From positions 413,118-477,117 of the forward strand of contig QEOQ01000378.1 in NCBI GenBank assembly GCA_010279815.1: a DNA stretch of 64,000 nucleotides. The letters run 5' to 3'. The DNA is from Brachionus plicatilis (taxonomy: Eukaryota > Rotifera > Eurotatoria > Ploima > Brachionidae). Each line of letters starts with the position of its first letter. Within the stretch, counting starts at the first letter, position 1. Under the pieces are notes generated by a model. It saw only the letters and a list, made by a program, of their open reading frames with translations. It ran no database searches and had not been told where the DNA came from. This document shows, piece by piece, positions 10,987-23,999 of this stretch. The position numbers and the translations under genes are program-made.

Positions 10987-12436
10987 TTAATACGTCGTAT
11001 TTCATTTAATCGATGTGTTTAGATAGTGAAAAACAAATTAAAAAAATAAGTAATTAAAAATTTTAGTCATCAATCTAGGAAATTCAATAACTTGGTTATA
11101 GGTTCGGATTACTAGAAAAATTCCAATAAACCCTACTCATTATTTAGAACTCGTAGCGAAGAAAAAACTTGAATTTAATTGGAATAAATTGTGCCAACAG
11201 AAATAAACTTCCGATAATTAAAAAATTCCTTAATTTTCCAAATTGAAGATATCATCGTAATAATTTAAATATACTCGTTATGATTCAATAATTAGACTAA
11301 TTAATTTACAATTGCATTCTATTAGATTCTAAGCTGTCCTGAGTGTAATCCAACAAGCCCAATGGGGAAATTCTAATAAAAAAATATCATTCACAAAAAT
11401 ACAATCAGCCTAATTCGGCTTTGAAATCACGTTATTATTTTGAGCCACTTTTTTTATTTGAATTTATTAATTGATTGCTTAGATTAGCAAAAAATTTTGT
11501 GTTAATTTCTTCCAGTTTTAAGTATCTCGATGTTGACTCTGACAAGTTTTCTATCAAGCTTATTGATGAGAATCAAAAAAATTTTCCTCTTTAAATAATC
11601 TAATATAAATTTATTAAATTGTCAAATTATTAAATGAAATATTAAATGTGAGTTTTAAGAAAAATAATTTTAATTAATTTATTCTCGCACTGTCAATTTG
11701 TAAAATGACTTGGCAAATAATAAATTCAGGATAAATAAATTATATATTCACACAAGGCAATCTGAGTTCTTTGTTTTATAGTTAGGGACTTAGTTAGGGA
11801 TTTCTAAAGGTACATTTTACCGTCGAGTGTGCAACTGTGAGATGCTTTTTTGAAATAGTGTGATAACTAATCACACTTTTTTTTTAAAATCATTAATAAA
11901 TTATTTTGTTTAATTTTTGTAAGATTTAAATTTTCACAAATTTTTATAAAAAAAATTTTGTGTGGAAAAATTTTACACTTTGCCAATTAACTTTTGAAAA
12001 AAATTAAAAATTGGCTATTTTGAATTTTTGAATTTTTTTAAAGTAATAAGGAAAATTTTATTATTTGCTAAGCCGCTTTACAACCCAGTAACAAAATCCT
12101 ACTTAGAATCAAATATCAGTCTCAAAGATTTCATAAGTTTAAGAATTTTATCAGGTACTTTAAATAGTTTTAGCTAGAATTCCGCTCGATAAGAGTCTTT
12201 AAGATTTTTTTCAAGATTCAAATCCGAATTCTTATCAAATCCTAAGAGATAAAAATAAATATCAAGATTTTTTTCAAGAACCTTATTAATATTCCTAATC
12301 AAGTTTTTTTAAAAGGAAACACGAAGATTTTGACAAGATCTGAATCAAGATTCCTTAAAAATTGCTAAAAAAAAAAATACGCTAGGAAATAAAATAATTT
12401 TCTTAACTTAAATTTCATATATATTTTTAAGTTAAG
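10987..12436. other. Upstream region of the TARP-like gene, no gene seen
   Basis: This is AT-rich DNA without a convincing exon on either strand. It must contain the promoter and 5' UTR of the gene starting at 10986, but no element can be named. Runs of AAGATTTTTTTCAAGATT-type repeats occur at 12190-12350. Confidence 0.5.
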
Positions 12437-12979
12437 GGCATCTTGAAGTTGATGATCAATTCAAAATATCATTTCAATTCAAAAAGTTTGTCTTTAGATA
12501 TTAAACTAAATTTTTGATTTTATTTAAATAATTTTAATGTAACATGATTTACATGCAATGTAGATTTAGAAAATAAGAAAAAATTGAAAAACCATTTTCT
12601 CAATCCAATAATAAAATCGATTTTCAATTTAGCTTGCTGATTTTTTGTAAAATTTTATTTTCATTTTATTATTAATTTGAATTTTTTTTTGAATTTTTTT
12701 TTAAATTTAATTGTGAATGCTAACACAAATACTTTTGAAATAAAAAATCTCAAATAAACTCTACAAAAAATCAGTTAATACATTTAAATATTAAAATCGA
12801 TTATCAATGGGCTAAGAAAATGTTTTTTCAATTTTTTTTTTATTTTATAAATCTACATTGCATGTAAAGCATGTTACATTACAATTATTTAAATTAAATC
12901 AAAGATTTAGTTTAATATCTAAAGACAAACTTTTTGAATTGAAATGATATTTTGAATTGATCATCAACTTCAAGATGCC
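12437..12979. mobile_element. TIR element of family 'GGCATCTTG', 8-bp TSD
   Basis: The element starts GGCATCTTGAAGTTGATGAT and ends with the inverse ATCATCAACTTCAAGATGCC. The arms are inverted copies of each other over about 190 bp. It is bounded by a perfect 8-bp duplication, AAGTTAAG (12429-12436 and 12980-12987). A shorter relative lies at 32379-32684. GG ends with 8-bp duplications fit Merlin-type transposition; no transposase was found, so this is inference from ends only. Confidence 0.8.
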
Positions 12980-13584
12980 AAGTTAAGATTTTTATAATTT
13001 TCTTTAAGAATATTTAAGATTTAATAAGATATTTCTTTACTTCTTTTTAATACAAGGGTTTTCTAATTATTCCAGAAAGATATAAAATGATTTTTTGCTG
13101 TAAAGACACTACTTTTTTATTGATAGTTTAATTAAAATGGATCCATGATTTTATTTTGTAATTTAATTATATAAATTAAAGCATTTGCTCGATTTTTAAG
13201 AGATGTCGTTATTCTCAAAAATACTTGACAACTTGAAGATGCTAAGACAATTTAGGAATTAGAATTAGAATCCTCTATCGCCCAAGTTTAGGATCGTATA
13301 GTGTCCTCTGGAAAATGCCCAAATTCCTGACAAGATTCCTTGTCAGATCCTAATTAAGATCCGATCAATAATGAGCTGCTGGAAAATTGACAGTGGCAGC
13401 TCTAACATTTGAAAATTTATATTCTAAATTTATTCCCTGAAAATTAGCTTAGGTAATACAAACTTTTTTTCACCTAAAAGATTAATGAAAAAAGGACTTG
13501 ATGTGTCTTATTCTAATTTAAAGCTTATAAAAAAAAAATTATTAATAACTTCCTGTAAAAATTTTATAGAACAAAATATTTAGA

Positions 13585-14520
13585 ATGAAAAAAACAATCT
13601 ACTCTAGTAGCTATGAAAGCTATACTGGGTCATTTTATAAATTCTTTTTAGAACCTTTGCTGAGAATCATTAAGACTTTTCTATGCATCACTTGTGAGAC
13701 CTCATCTGGAGTATCCAGTAGGAACTTGAAATCCGTGTTTTTTTTAAAAACATATATTAAAATTCTTGAAAAATTTCAAAGAAATGCAACAAAACTGATT
13801 GATTCTACTAGAACTAGGCAGAGGTAGAAAAAACATATAAAGAAGATACTAAAACATAAAAAAAGAGAAGGTCACATAAATCAAAATTTTTTTTTTTAAA
13901 GATTATTAAACATAAGTAAAAATGAAAAAAAAATGTCCATTTCTTTATTTTATTTAAATCAATCATGCATTTATCAAAATAAATCTAATCCATCTCAAAC
14001 CATTTACCATCTTTTGTATTTACAAATATTTTATCCTTTAATTCAAGATAATCAATATCATCAAGTATACAACAAGCCACTTTATGATAACAAATAGCAT
14101 TATCTAGGAAAAAAAGCATGTACAATTAGTATTATGTTATTTTTTACCTCATCCATAGAGACATATTGAAACAATTAAATCTTACGAGGATGGAAAATCT
14201 TAGTTTAAGGAAAGACTTAACTCAAGTATATAAAATTTTAAATGGTTTTGAAAAATTATAGTTAAAAATGTCATAAATTTCGCTTAAAGTGCAAAAAACT
14301 TACGAAGACCACAGGATATAAGAAAAATGGTCCGAGAAATAAATCACAGAGGCTCATTGAGATATAATTTCTTAACAAACCTGTGTAAAATCATGAAACA
14401 GTTTATCAGTGAATGCTAAAGATTCGCAAAAAAAAGTCAATGGAATCGTGAGAAGCAAAGACTGCCAAAACCTTACATTTAATAAGGCTAAACGCTTTTA
14501 AGCGTGAGATACTACTTTTT
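13585..14520 (+). pseudogene. Degraded CR1/Jockey-like LINE, post-RT region
   Basis: The plus strand around 13660-13800 reads LFYASLVRPHLEYPVGT followed by ILEKFQRNATKLI, the usual post-RT pattern (LVRPHLEY..V W.P...I..LE.(V/F)QRRATKL). Further along, 14157-14260 reads HRDILKQLNLTRMENLSLRK and DLTQVYKILNGF, and 14320-14460 resembles the last conserved block of these ORFs. Several stops and frameshifts interrupt it. A minus-strand exon-like segment (13985-14103) lies between the two halves, so the LINE may have been split by an insertion. The 25.3 kb LINE is related in type. Confidence 0.6.
13985..14103 (-). CDS. Candidate 3'-terminal exon, unknown protein
   Basis: On the minus strand a pyrimidine-rich acceptor (TTTTTTTCCTAG) opens an uninterrupted frame. 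Its 38 sense codons include NAICYHKVACCILDDIDYLE and end NTKDGKWFEMD at a TAG. An AAATAAAATAAAG poly(A) signal lies about 30-40 bp beyond. Composition and codon use look coding. The upstream exon was not found. I do not recognise the protein; it could belong to an inserted mobile element, because LINE pieces flank it on the opposite strand. Confidence 0.4.
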
Positions 14521-14772
14521 AATTAAAATTTTTTTTTTTTAAGCTAAGATTAAATAGGTACAATATTTGGTAATAAATTGTGGTGTAGAAGTAATAAAAT
14601 TTCTTTTCTTCACTATGATTATTAATTTTTTGCAAAATAAAAACAAAATTATTTTTTAAAATATTCAGGTGGTTAATTGCAGAAAAAAGTTATTTAAATT
14701 TTAATTATTTTTACTTATCTTTTGAGCTTAAATTCATGGTTTTATTTAAGACTCTTCACCACGAGAGAAAAA

Positions 14773-16276
14773 ATGCAGAACGGCGAAGATGACATAGCTG
14801 AGAAAAAAAGACAGAGCATTACGGAAGAAACGTGTGATCCACAGGAAAATAAGAATACTGAACGTGCAAAATATTTGTAGAATATTTTTAATTCAAAACA
14901 ACTTTTTTATCTAAATTTCAATTAATAAAAATAACAGAATAAGGAAAAAAATTAAAAATTTTCAGTTTTTTTTTAGACCTTAATTTATAAAAAAAATTTT
15001 TTGTTACTAAATTAATTTTTACTATAATGCGTCGGGAAGGCAAAGCTCCTCGCTATCTTCAGATTAGATTTATGACGTAAAATAATCTACGTAAATGAAA
15101 TCCCTATAAATCAAACTTCCAGATGGGTGAAAAAAATTTAACTCTAGGGGTTCAAAGAATTTATACTCATGCAAAATATTGTCTATGAAGTTTGTTTTAT
15201 TTTTTAAAGTTTCAAAACTTAGAGAATAGTTTATCTAAAATATTTCAGAAATTAAGAAAATTTAATTAATTATCTATATATCTAAATAATTGAAACAAAA
15301 AATTAAGGATCATAATATTTTTTCGAATTCACATTGGCAGTCTTCTTTATATTGATTTTATACTTTATATTGAATAAAGCAATAGTTTTTACGCGAAAAC
15401 AGAACAGAACAATGTGGATTTTTATTTAAAATTTATCTTAACTGGGTATAGAAAAAATACTAAAAAAAATTTAATCAATATGATGCTAAACGTTATTTAA
15501 AAAAATGATAAAATATCCTATTTTGATTAATTTTAATTTTAACTGCCTATTTTTTAATAATCCATTGAAAACTTTTAATCAGTGTAACTTATTTAATTAT
15601 GAGCACCAAACAATCTTATTCTTAAACCAACTTTTTTGATATTTTAAAAATTTTAATTTATAAAATTTAATAATTGGTTTATTGACATTTTAGGAAAATT
15701 TTTAGATTTTTAATTTTCAGGAATTTCTTGCGAATCACGTCCTAAAAAAAAAAAAATTCCGAAAAAATTTAAGCTTTTTTTTAAGAAAATGTATTGACAT
15801 GCATAGAAAAAAAATTTTTAAGATTAAAAATATTCTTAAACATTAAAAGTAACTTATTCTCTAATAAACTGATTTAATTCGAAATTTAAAAAGATTTTTA
15901 ATTTTGACATTGATCAATTATATGTACTCAATAGATGCTAAATGTAATGTAATATTAAATGGCAATTTATCACATGCACATTTAAAAATTATTTAAAAAT
16001 ATTTAATACTATTTATACACATGCAAAAGTTTGTATAAATATCATTAAATAATCTATTTTGCTAATTTCAATTATATTGATATTTAATTAAATATCTTTT
16101 TATAAAACATTAAGAAAATTTTTTCCTTGAATTTAAGAAAATGCTATAAAAAAAAATATTTGACATTTATCTCCACGTAGTATTATCTTTAATTTTTTTT
16201 TCTTTTTTTTTTAGAGAGAAACAAAAAATAATAGAGTTATTAAGAAAAAGCAACAATACAGGACTAATGAAAATTG
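14773..16276 (+). CDS. Candidate small gene, at least two exons, unknown
   Basis: An ATG at 14773 opens MQNGEDDIAEKKRQSITEET, ending in ERAKY plus two bases at 14876 before GTAGAA. A TTTTTTTTTTAG acceptor at 16214 and GTAAGT donor at 16277 bound a 62-bp exon (16215-16276). Its frame joins in phase to give AKYLEKQKIIELLRKSNNTG then LMKI, a charged, probably helical peptide. A possible last exon begins after TTTTAG at about 21144 (DTRVVCLEI, stop, then AATAAATAAA), which also fits the phase, but it is short and weak. The joined product would be about 65 aa. No family was recognised. Confidence 0.35.
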
Positions 16277-18108
16277 GTAAGTTTAAAAGAGACACAGATT
16301 ACAAATAAAACTAAATACTAATTTTTTTATTTAGAATAATTTTTTTTATTTTCAATGGTAAATTTTTTGAAATGAAAAAAAGATAATCATTTAAAATCAA
16401 TTCTCTACTTTAAATATTGTATGAAAAGAAATCTCAGCTTCTATTTCTTTAAAGAGTGTTGTTCTAGCCTCCTAAGCCTAAACTTTAACAATCAGAAAAT
16501 TCATCTTATTAAAAAACACTAAATTTTCTTCGTAAATCATTTATTTCATCAAAAACGAAATAATAAATAAAATCCTTAATAAAGAAACAAAGCTTTTAGA
16601 AAAAATAACAATAAAAAAGATACTGACTTAAGAGCAAAAAAACTATGATCAAATTAAACAAACAATATTAAATTATTGTTTTCGCATAAACCCCTTTTAA
16701 AATGTAGATTTTTTCTAATCAGAACAAATACACAGTCTTAATGCAGATTTCATTTAGCTATAAAACAATTAATTTTTATAATTTTTCATAGAACTTTTGG
16801 TTTCTATCGCGAATAAATACTGGATGAACTAAGGGCCTATTTTGCTATGTGATTAGCCATGTTTTCTTAATTTTTATTTGTTCAATACTTTCTAAATTTA
16901 TTTAAATTTAACAATATATAAATTTAAGGTTCAGAATTTGGCACCATTGACAAGAAATGAATTGTCTAAAGCTTAAATGCAGTTTTTAAAATTTGGTGTA
17001 ATAAACTGGTCTGATCGGATAAATTATTTTACTAAATTTTTAATAACCATACATTTTTTATTATTAAAAAATGTCATGATTAAAATTAGATTTTGCGGAT
17101 TTTAATTTCAGTTAAAATGGGCATCAAAAGCTTACCCATTTGTCACAAAAAAGTTTTGCAAAACTTAAATAAAAAATTAAACATTCTCGTAGCGAGACTT
17201 TTAAACTAAACAAATATAATAAGCGTTTTTAATTTTTGATAATTTAATGAAACTTTTTCTCTAGCATTATAATCTTTGAAAACTTAGGTAAACAACTAGA
17301 TAGAATCTTTTATTAAAAATTTCGGAAGCAAATCAATTTTCATAAGAAAGATTTCCTGCAAAATTTTGAATGATTTGATGATTTTTTTTAAATCTCCTAT
17401 ATATTTAAAATAATTATTTTCTCCTTTATAAATCGAAATGTCAATTATAAAAGTAATTTTCTTTAAATTTTATAAATTTTATAAACTTAATAAATTTTTT
17501 AATTTCTATTTATTTGTGTTAAACAATTTGTTTTAATTATCTGTATCCATTAATTAAAAAAATCAATGCTGCGAAAAATTTCAGCTGTTTGTTATAGATT
17601 TAAAAATTCTTATTTTTTCCTAATTCTACACAAATGACTATGAAGTTAGTAAATAAAACAATAAAAAGTTAATTATTTATATAAAAAATTTTAATTTTCC
17701 GCATCAAGTCAAAGTGTTCAAAGATTTATTTTACGGATGTCTCTCAAAGCACTTAAAATTAATGTCTCTATTTATTTATGTAAAAACATTCCACTTATTA
17801 ATGTACTAACATTTTTTAGTACTAAATTAAACTCAAAATGGAAGTAAATTTTTAATTTCATATTTATTAAGTGCTGTCAAAGTGTCATTAGTGTCTAAAA
17901 ATGGAAAACCAAAAAAAAAGATTTGACTGAGTAAAAAAATTAAACTAAAAAATGCACAATTTGGAACTTAGAAAACACATCCTGGTATTTTCGAGTGTAA
18001 TTATTTATCATTATTAATAAAAAAAATTTTTGATTTTTTGTTCACTCGAAAGCTCTTGTTGAATACTAATACAATTTATATTTAATTAAAAACATTAAAA
18101 ATGCTCTG
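16277..18108. other. AT-rich stretch, no gene seen
   Basis: No coding pattern, RNA gene or clear TIR pair was found. The stretch may be intron of the candidate gene that begins at 14773. Confidence 0.4.
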
Positions 18109-18198
18109 TTAATTTCTCTTGTTCTTTTGAACTCTTTGAGGATCAAGTCCCCACCATTCGTGTAATACACACTGAACAACCGCATATAAATTTTGATT
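18109..18198 (-). CDS. Candidate terminal exon encoding an EWWGLDPQRV motif
   Basis: After a minus-strand acceptor (TTTTATAG) a 30-codon frame reads NQNLYAVVQCVLHEWWGLDP followed by QRVQKNKRN and a TAA. The two adjacent tryptophans, local GC rise and intact frame in AT-rich DNA suggest coding origin. No upstream exon or poly(A) signal was located, and no family was recognised. It may be a fragment of a mobile element. Confidence 0.3.
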   Translation of the reverse strand, partial: NQNLYAVVQCVLHEWWGLDPQRVQKNKRN

Positions 18199-18920
18199 CT
18201 ATAAAATTTAATTTTCTTGAATTTTTTCAACTTCATAACAAAACTATAATGAATACTTGAAAAAAAAAATAACTCATTCAAAATTATTACAACTTTTAAT
18301 ATCAAATTTTCAACTAATTAGATCAATTAATGATTTACATTTGTTTAAAATAAAAAAACCGAATGCTATTCTTTCTAAAACTTTAAAGTAAAAGAGATCC
18401 GGTTTTTACTTTCAAAACAAAAAAATTAGCTTGTAAATAATCTAAATTAAAAAAAATTTAATTATCAAAATGAAAATAAAATTAAGGGATTTAATTTTAA
18501 TAATTGACAATTAGTTTTATTGGTGTACTGTTTGTTTAATATGAGTAAGACTAAAAATAAATTATATTGGAACTTAAGATACCGGAATATTTAAAGTAAT
18601 TTTGAAAACTTAGCCACAATGGAAAAAAGAATTTGAAATGAGAGAAATTTTTAAGTGATTTTTTAGTTAATTTATGATCAGAAGTGATTAAAGTCACGAT
18701 CTTAACCTAACTCGTCTGCTATTTTATATTTGATTTGATTTTAACTGATTTTAAAATTAAAATCTTTCCATTTTGAAAAATTTTTAACTGTGTTTAGTTG
18801 ATTGAGATCTGTATATCATTAATTAAAAACCCTAATTTAAAGCATTATTTAAAAAGTATTTTTGGACTTTTAGTACCAATAGCACCAATCTCTCAGAGTT
18901 TGGAAAAATATTAAGGTTTG

Positions 18921-19053
18921 AATCCGCAACTGATCGTCTCTCTGATTTAAATGAAAAATATATTTATAAAAGTCACTACCACTGATTGCCAGATTGGTAG
19001 ATGAATGCGACCAAGGTTTTACATCTAGATTTGTTAGTATATCGACTCCTTAA
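18921..19053 (+). pseudogene. LINE C-terminal ORF piece, copy 3 (diverged)
   Basis: The plus strand reads ATDRLSDLNEKYIYKS, then after a one-base shift PLIARLVDECDQGFTSRF and a STP end. It aligns block by block with SNRLFELSERYV...PLVVRLVREFKEGFESRYIEYPTP of copy 1. This is the most diverged of the four copies. The following 19054-21880 is AT-rich DNA with no gene seen, apart from the weak candidate exon noted at 21145. Confidence 0.55.
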
Positions 19054-21881
19054 CGATATGTGGCTGCTTCTTAGTTATTTACAATTTTTTCAATACTTAA
19101 AATTGATTTTTAATTTTTGATCTTTTTTTTTTCTTTAATTTTGACTTTGGTATCAATTTAAAAAAAAACTAAGTTACTATTTTTTTTGTTCATTATATGT
19201 TTATTTAGTCTAAATTTTGTTTATAATAAAAGATTAATGGACAGATTATTGCTGAATGAGTCCTGCTCGTAGCCTTTTTTAAAAAGAAATTAACTATTAA
19301 ACAAAAAACATTTTCTTATTTTTTAGAATTATTATTTTTAAAAGTAATAATTTTGTTCAAAGCTATAAAATTTATGAAAAAAATTAGATTAACTAAAAAA
19401 AAATTTATCTTTCAATGGAAAATTAGATTTTTAATTAAAGCCATTTAATTTGATACTTTTTGTAAAGCTTTTGAATTCATGGCCCTGTTTTAAAAGAATT
19501 AATTTGTTCCTATATTATTTTATTATTTATTTTCATAATTGAGTCTCAATTTGCTCGAGTTAGATTAATTAAATATTAATAAAAAACTAAATGAAAAATT
19601 TAAATAATTTAAATGTTAATTCTTTACTTTCACTAAAAAACATTTAAATTCATCCATTTACAAAAGATAGCATCTTAGTAAAAAATCTTGTTTTTTTTTT
19701 TGCTGGAAAAAAATAAAAATTTAGCGAAACTTAAAACATAAAACTATGACTGAAAATTTTATTCAAATTTTTTTTACTGAAAAAAAAATTTAATTATTAG
19801 TTAATTTTTATTTCTTCCCAATTTAATACTTTGTATGGTTTCGACTTTTCACCTATTCACTTATTCACAGCACTAAAATTCTTACAACTTAAAACTTGAC
19901 ATTCATTTATTGTAAAAAAATTATCGCTATCAATTTTTATGATTTTTACAATTCTCTAATATAACAAAATTTTTCATATAAATCTATATTCCAGAATAGC
20001 ATAAAACCTTCACGTTTGAACGAACCACGGAGTAACTAAAACTGAAATTTTAATTAACTAATTTCTATCTCCAATTTAATGCTAAATCAAGTTGTTTTTT
20101 TAATAAAATCCCTGAAGTCTATCTGTGCCAGATCTTTCTAATTGAAATTATTTCTTTCTTTTTGCTTGTTCAAAGAGGTCTTAATTCTCAATTCACTTTT
20201 ACCAAAAGTAATATTGTTTTATTTAATAATTATTTTTTTTATATTATTTCTTGAATGTTTTTAAAAATTATATTTTTGCGTTCTTTTATCTACTTTTTCC
20301 CCTCATGAATTTTCTTTAATTTAATTAAATTTAAAATTTTTTTTTTTTTTTCATTCTTAACTCTAACTTAAGTCGAACAACTCTGAAAAATATTATTCTG
20401 TTTTTAACTAATTTTATTGAATTCGAATTTTTTATTTAAAAAAAAATATTGAATTAAATTTATCAAGGAAAAATTTAATCAACAGTCCTTGCTCAGTTTT
20501 CTTTCGAATATCTTAATTAAAGATAATGTTTCAAAAAAAAAAAATTTCAGTATATATAATCATGAAATATCAGCCAAGCTATTTTATAATTAAACTTTCA
20601 AATAATATATTCCATTTATTGCCTTTTTTGGTTTTAAATATCTTTTCGAAATTGTCATAATTTCGACAACGACTTATAAATACTTAAGCCTGAATTTAAA
20701 TCTAAAATTGATACCCAGGATTATTAGGATAAATTTTTTTTCCCAATTTATAAAATTAGAAAAAAAGCTTCAATAAATTTTTGGTCAAAAAGTTCTATCG
20801 AAATTATGATTATTAAAATGCAAAGTGACAAAAAAGCCCGAAAATCGATAGATAGTAGAAGATATATTAATAAAAGATATTAAGATCTATATTGTAATGA
20901 TAAAGCTTAACTAAGTAATGCCTTGAGGAATAAAAAGACTTTTTAATTATTTTTTTTCTACGCGGTAATTTAAAAAATAAAAAAATAAATTGTGCCTTTG
21001 TTTTAATTATGCATCACGTCTGTGGTAGCTTGGGCTAAACTACAATTGATTTTTAATTAAACAATAAATCGATACATAAAAATGCAAATAAACTATTGAA
21101 ACATTTTATTAAAAGAATAAGTTTTTATTTGCCAGTAGTTTTAGGCGACACTAGAGTAGTATGCCTTGAGATTTAGAGCCCTAATAGATAAAAATAAATA
21201 AAAGCTAGAGAAATATATTTTGGCTAAATTAACATGATTTATTGATTTATGTTGCAATTAGAATTTCAAAAATAAAGATGATTTCAAGCATAGCTTCCGA
21301 TAAAATATGACAGCAAATAATTCAAAATTAATAACTTTTGATAATAGCTAAGCATTTGTCTTATTTACTTTGAGAATTTTTGAGGATAATTTGCTTTGTT
21401 TCTTATTGAAATTGACATTAAAAGTTTTGAAAATCATCACAATTTTTCAAACATTTTTTTGAAATGAAAATTTTCAGATTAAATTTTTATTTATGTGTTT
21501 TTTTGTGATACATTATTTGATAATTAAATTAGGCATTATTTGAATTAATAAATAATTTCCACCAAGACACCATACCACTATTCCCTAGAGCTAGATTGAG
21601 CATGTCAGTAGGACATTAAAAATTAAAATAAATAGTTAGATGTTGTTTTGATTTAGCACAGTTCAAGAAAAATCTTAATCGAATAACAGCTCAAAAATAG
21701 ATTTTAATTGAAGAAATGATGCCATGGAATAAAATTATAAAAAAAAATGACAACTTGTGCAAATTCGTGCAATAGAATCGTGTAGTAAAAATGACGTGTT
21801 TTTATGATAAATAAATTTAAAAGCGAAAAAACTAAAAAGTTATCTCAAATTTATTTAATTTTTTACTAATTCTAAAAAGAC

Positions 21882-22399
21882 GGCAAATTCAATTTTGAGA
21901 TCAAGATCAAAAGATCAAAATATAAATTGTAATATTTTTTATTTATAGAGAAAAAATAAATTTTTTCAAAAGCAATTACTTGACATGTCATGTCAAGTTT
22001 ATTTTCATATTTAAAATTTTAAAATGTCCCTTTTTATTGAACTTTAATAGATTTAAATATTCTAATTGATTTTAATGAAAACTTACTTTTAAAGACAAAA
22101 AAATTAACTGTTTTAAAATTTAAAATTTATTAAAGTAGAAAAATTAAATTATTTCAGTTTGAATGAATGGATATAAAAGCTATAAATTTGAATTTGTGAA
22201 TTTGTGAATTTGTGTAAGCCTGAATTATTTAAATTATTGATTGTTTTTGTTAAATAAATTAGAGATCAATCATTTTGATGTTTCTAGTAATGTTTAGTAT
22301 TTATTTCATAGAAATTATTAAAATCATTAGATTATTTAAGTTTTAAAATTTTAAATGGTCGTTTTAATCTTAAAATTTGATCTGAAACTTCAATTTGCC
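21882..22399. mobile_element. TIR element of family 'GGCAAATT', perfect 8-bp TSD
   Basis: The ends are GGCAAATTCAATTTTGAGAT and ATCTGAAACTTCAATTTGCC. The flanks are AAAAAGAC at 21874-21881 and 22400-22407, a perfect 8-bp duplication. The full-length interior is the reverse complement of the element at 50159-50702, with shared landmarks such as GACATGTCATGTC and ATTGATTGTTTTTGTTAAAT. The surrounding DNA (22400-22500) contains AAGTC words and may be an older hAT-like element into which this one inserted. Confidence 0.85.
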
Positions 22400-22949
22400 A
22401 AAAAGACTTGTATAAAAGTCCAAACAAGTCAAATAATGACTTGGACTTGAAAATATTTTTTTAAAAATGACAAGTCTTGACTTATTCAATTGCAGCCACT
22501 AATTGGTCCAAAAAAAATTTTTACTAAAATGTTTAAAAAAATTTTAAAGGTATTAAAAGGATCATTTATTATTTATCAAAATTTTGGATTATGTAATTTT
22601 TAATCATTAACCCTAATTTTTTGGATAATTTTCAAAAATCGTTAAAATTTCGTTAAATCATTAAAATTAATCGTATACATATTTAGAATTCGGTATTGTA
22701 GATAGTTTTTTTTTAAAAACGATTTTAATAAAATAAAAAATTTAATTTATAAAAATCATTGATGAAAATCTAATTTGTTTTAATGTTTATTTATTTTCTT
22801 TCAAAAAATTTTCTTAAATTAATCTGAAAAAATATTTATAAATAATTTGAAATAAAATTCTTAAAATAAAATTAAATTTAATATTTTTTTTGATTTTAAA
22901 TTAATGCTACTTTTAATGCTTTTAAATTTTTTTAAACATCTATCGTATT

Positions 22950-23090
22950 CTCTCGTTCGATATTGCGGCCTCAGAAACCGAAACACAACTTTGACGCAGG
23001 CAATAAACACCATCTCGCCTCTGTTAAAACATTCTTAACTTACACCGCATGCTTCAAAGTTGTGTTTCGAGTCTTGGCCCACGTTGAAAG
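22950..23090. repeat. GC-richer structured repeat, copy A
   Basis: Within AT-rich DNA this block holds a perfect 16-bp inverted repeat, CGAAACACAACTTTGA (about 22979-22994) and TCAAAGTTGTGTTTCG (about 23055-23070). Between them is CATCTCGCC..TGTTAAAACATT. The block resembles 48310-48480, including the CTCGTTCGAT start, the CATCTCGCC core, TTAACTT and a CGTTGAAAG end. It may be a SINE or a dispersed structured RNA gene. Confidence 0.5.
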
Positions 23091-23229
23091 TAAAAATTTT
23101 TAATTTAATGCAGCATTAACAATAGAGTTTCTGTCAAAAAAATAAAAATTATTTTTTATGAATTTTACATTTGACTCAGCGCTATAAATTGAATACAAAG
23201 AAAAATTAGAAAAATGATTTTTTTATTTT

Positions 23230-23400
23230 TTGGACACCACACGGTCTGTCCGTCATTAGGCCGGCCACCTTACGGTCTTCTAAAATTTGGCCGGCCCTGG
23301 AAAGGTCAATTCACGGACGGTCTAAAATGCGGCCACTAAATTCACGACCAAAATAGGCCGGTAATACTGGCCGTTCAAAGTTGGCCGCCACCCAACACTA
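23230..23400. repeat. GGCCG/ACGGTC word cluster
   Basis: A 170-bp block contains at least six GGCCG words, including two GGCCGGCC palindromes about 30 bp apart, and several ACGGTC or its reverse complement. Its composition differs sharply from the surroundings. Short-word clusters of this kind also fill delimited hAT elements in this window, so it may be a subterminal array of a transposon, but no ends were found. Confidence 0.5.
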
Positions 23401-23404
23401 AAAT

Positions 23405-23600
23405 TAATAACACTTACCTCTTGAACAATTATAACTAAGTATTAAGTATAGTATAGTTTTATTTTAGAGAAGTAGATTAGTAAGTAACTAAGTTTAACTA
23501 AGTATTATTATTACCTCTTTAACAATTATTTAAGTGTTACTAAAATTAATAACATTTACCTCTTTAATAATTATAATTTCATTCTAATAAATGAAATTGT
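23405..23600. repeat. Short direct repeats (TTACCTCTT..ACAATTAT)
   Basis: Three copies of TTACCTCTT(G/T)AA(C/T)AATTAT with AAAATTAATAACA(C/T)TTACC occur at about 23405, 23511 and 23545. They are probably tandem duplication products. Confidence 0.5.
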
Positions 23601-23999
23601 AATTATTAATATTAAGTATAAAAAATGAAAAAAATGTAATGGATATTAATAGATATTAACATTCTATTAAAAATTTAAAAAAAGTAAATTAGCTTAGCAA
23701 AAAATTTTCAAAAAATCAAAAAAAGAAAACTGGACAACGGTAATCAAAATGTATAAAACAAATTTTACTTGTAACATGCCAATGGCTAAAAGAAGATTTT
23801 TTTTTGTTCTAAATGCAACTCAAAAAAATCAAATTTTTTTAAAAATTTTATTAAATTAGATATTTTTTATCAAAATAGCGCTATTTTTATTAAAATTAGC
23901 GGTGAGGAAAATTATGGGCCTTTAAAATATTAAAATTATTGTTTTAAATAAATTCACATTAAAATGTTGCATTTTTTACAAATTTTATCGCAAATTTTG

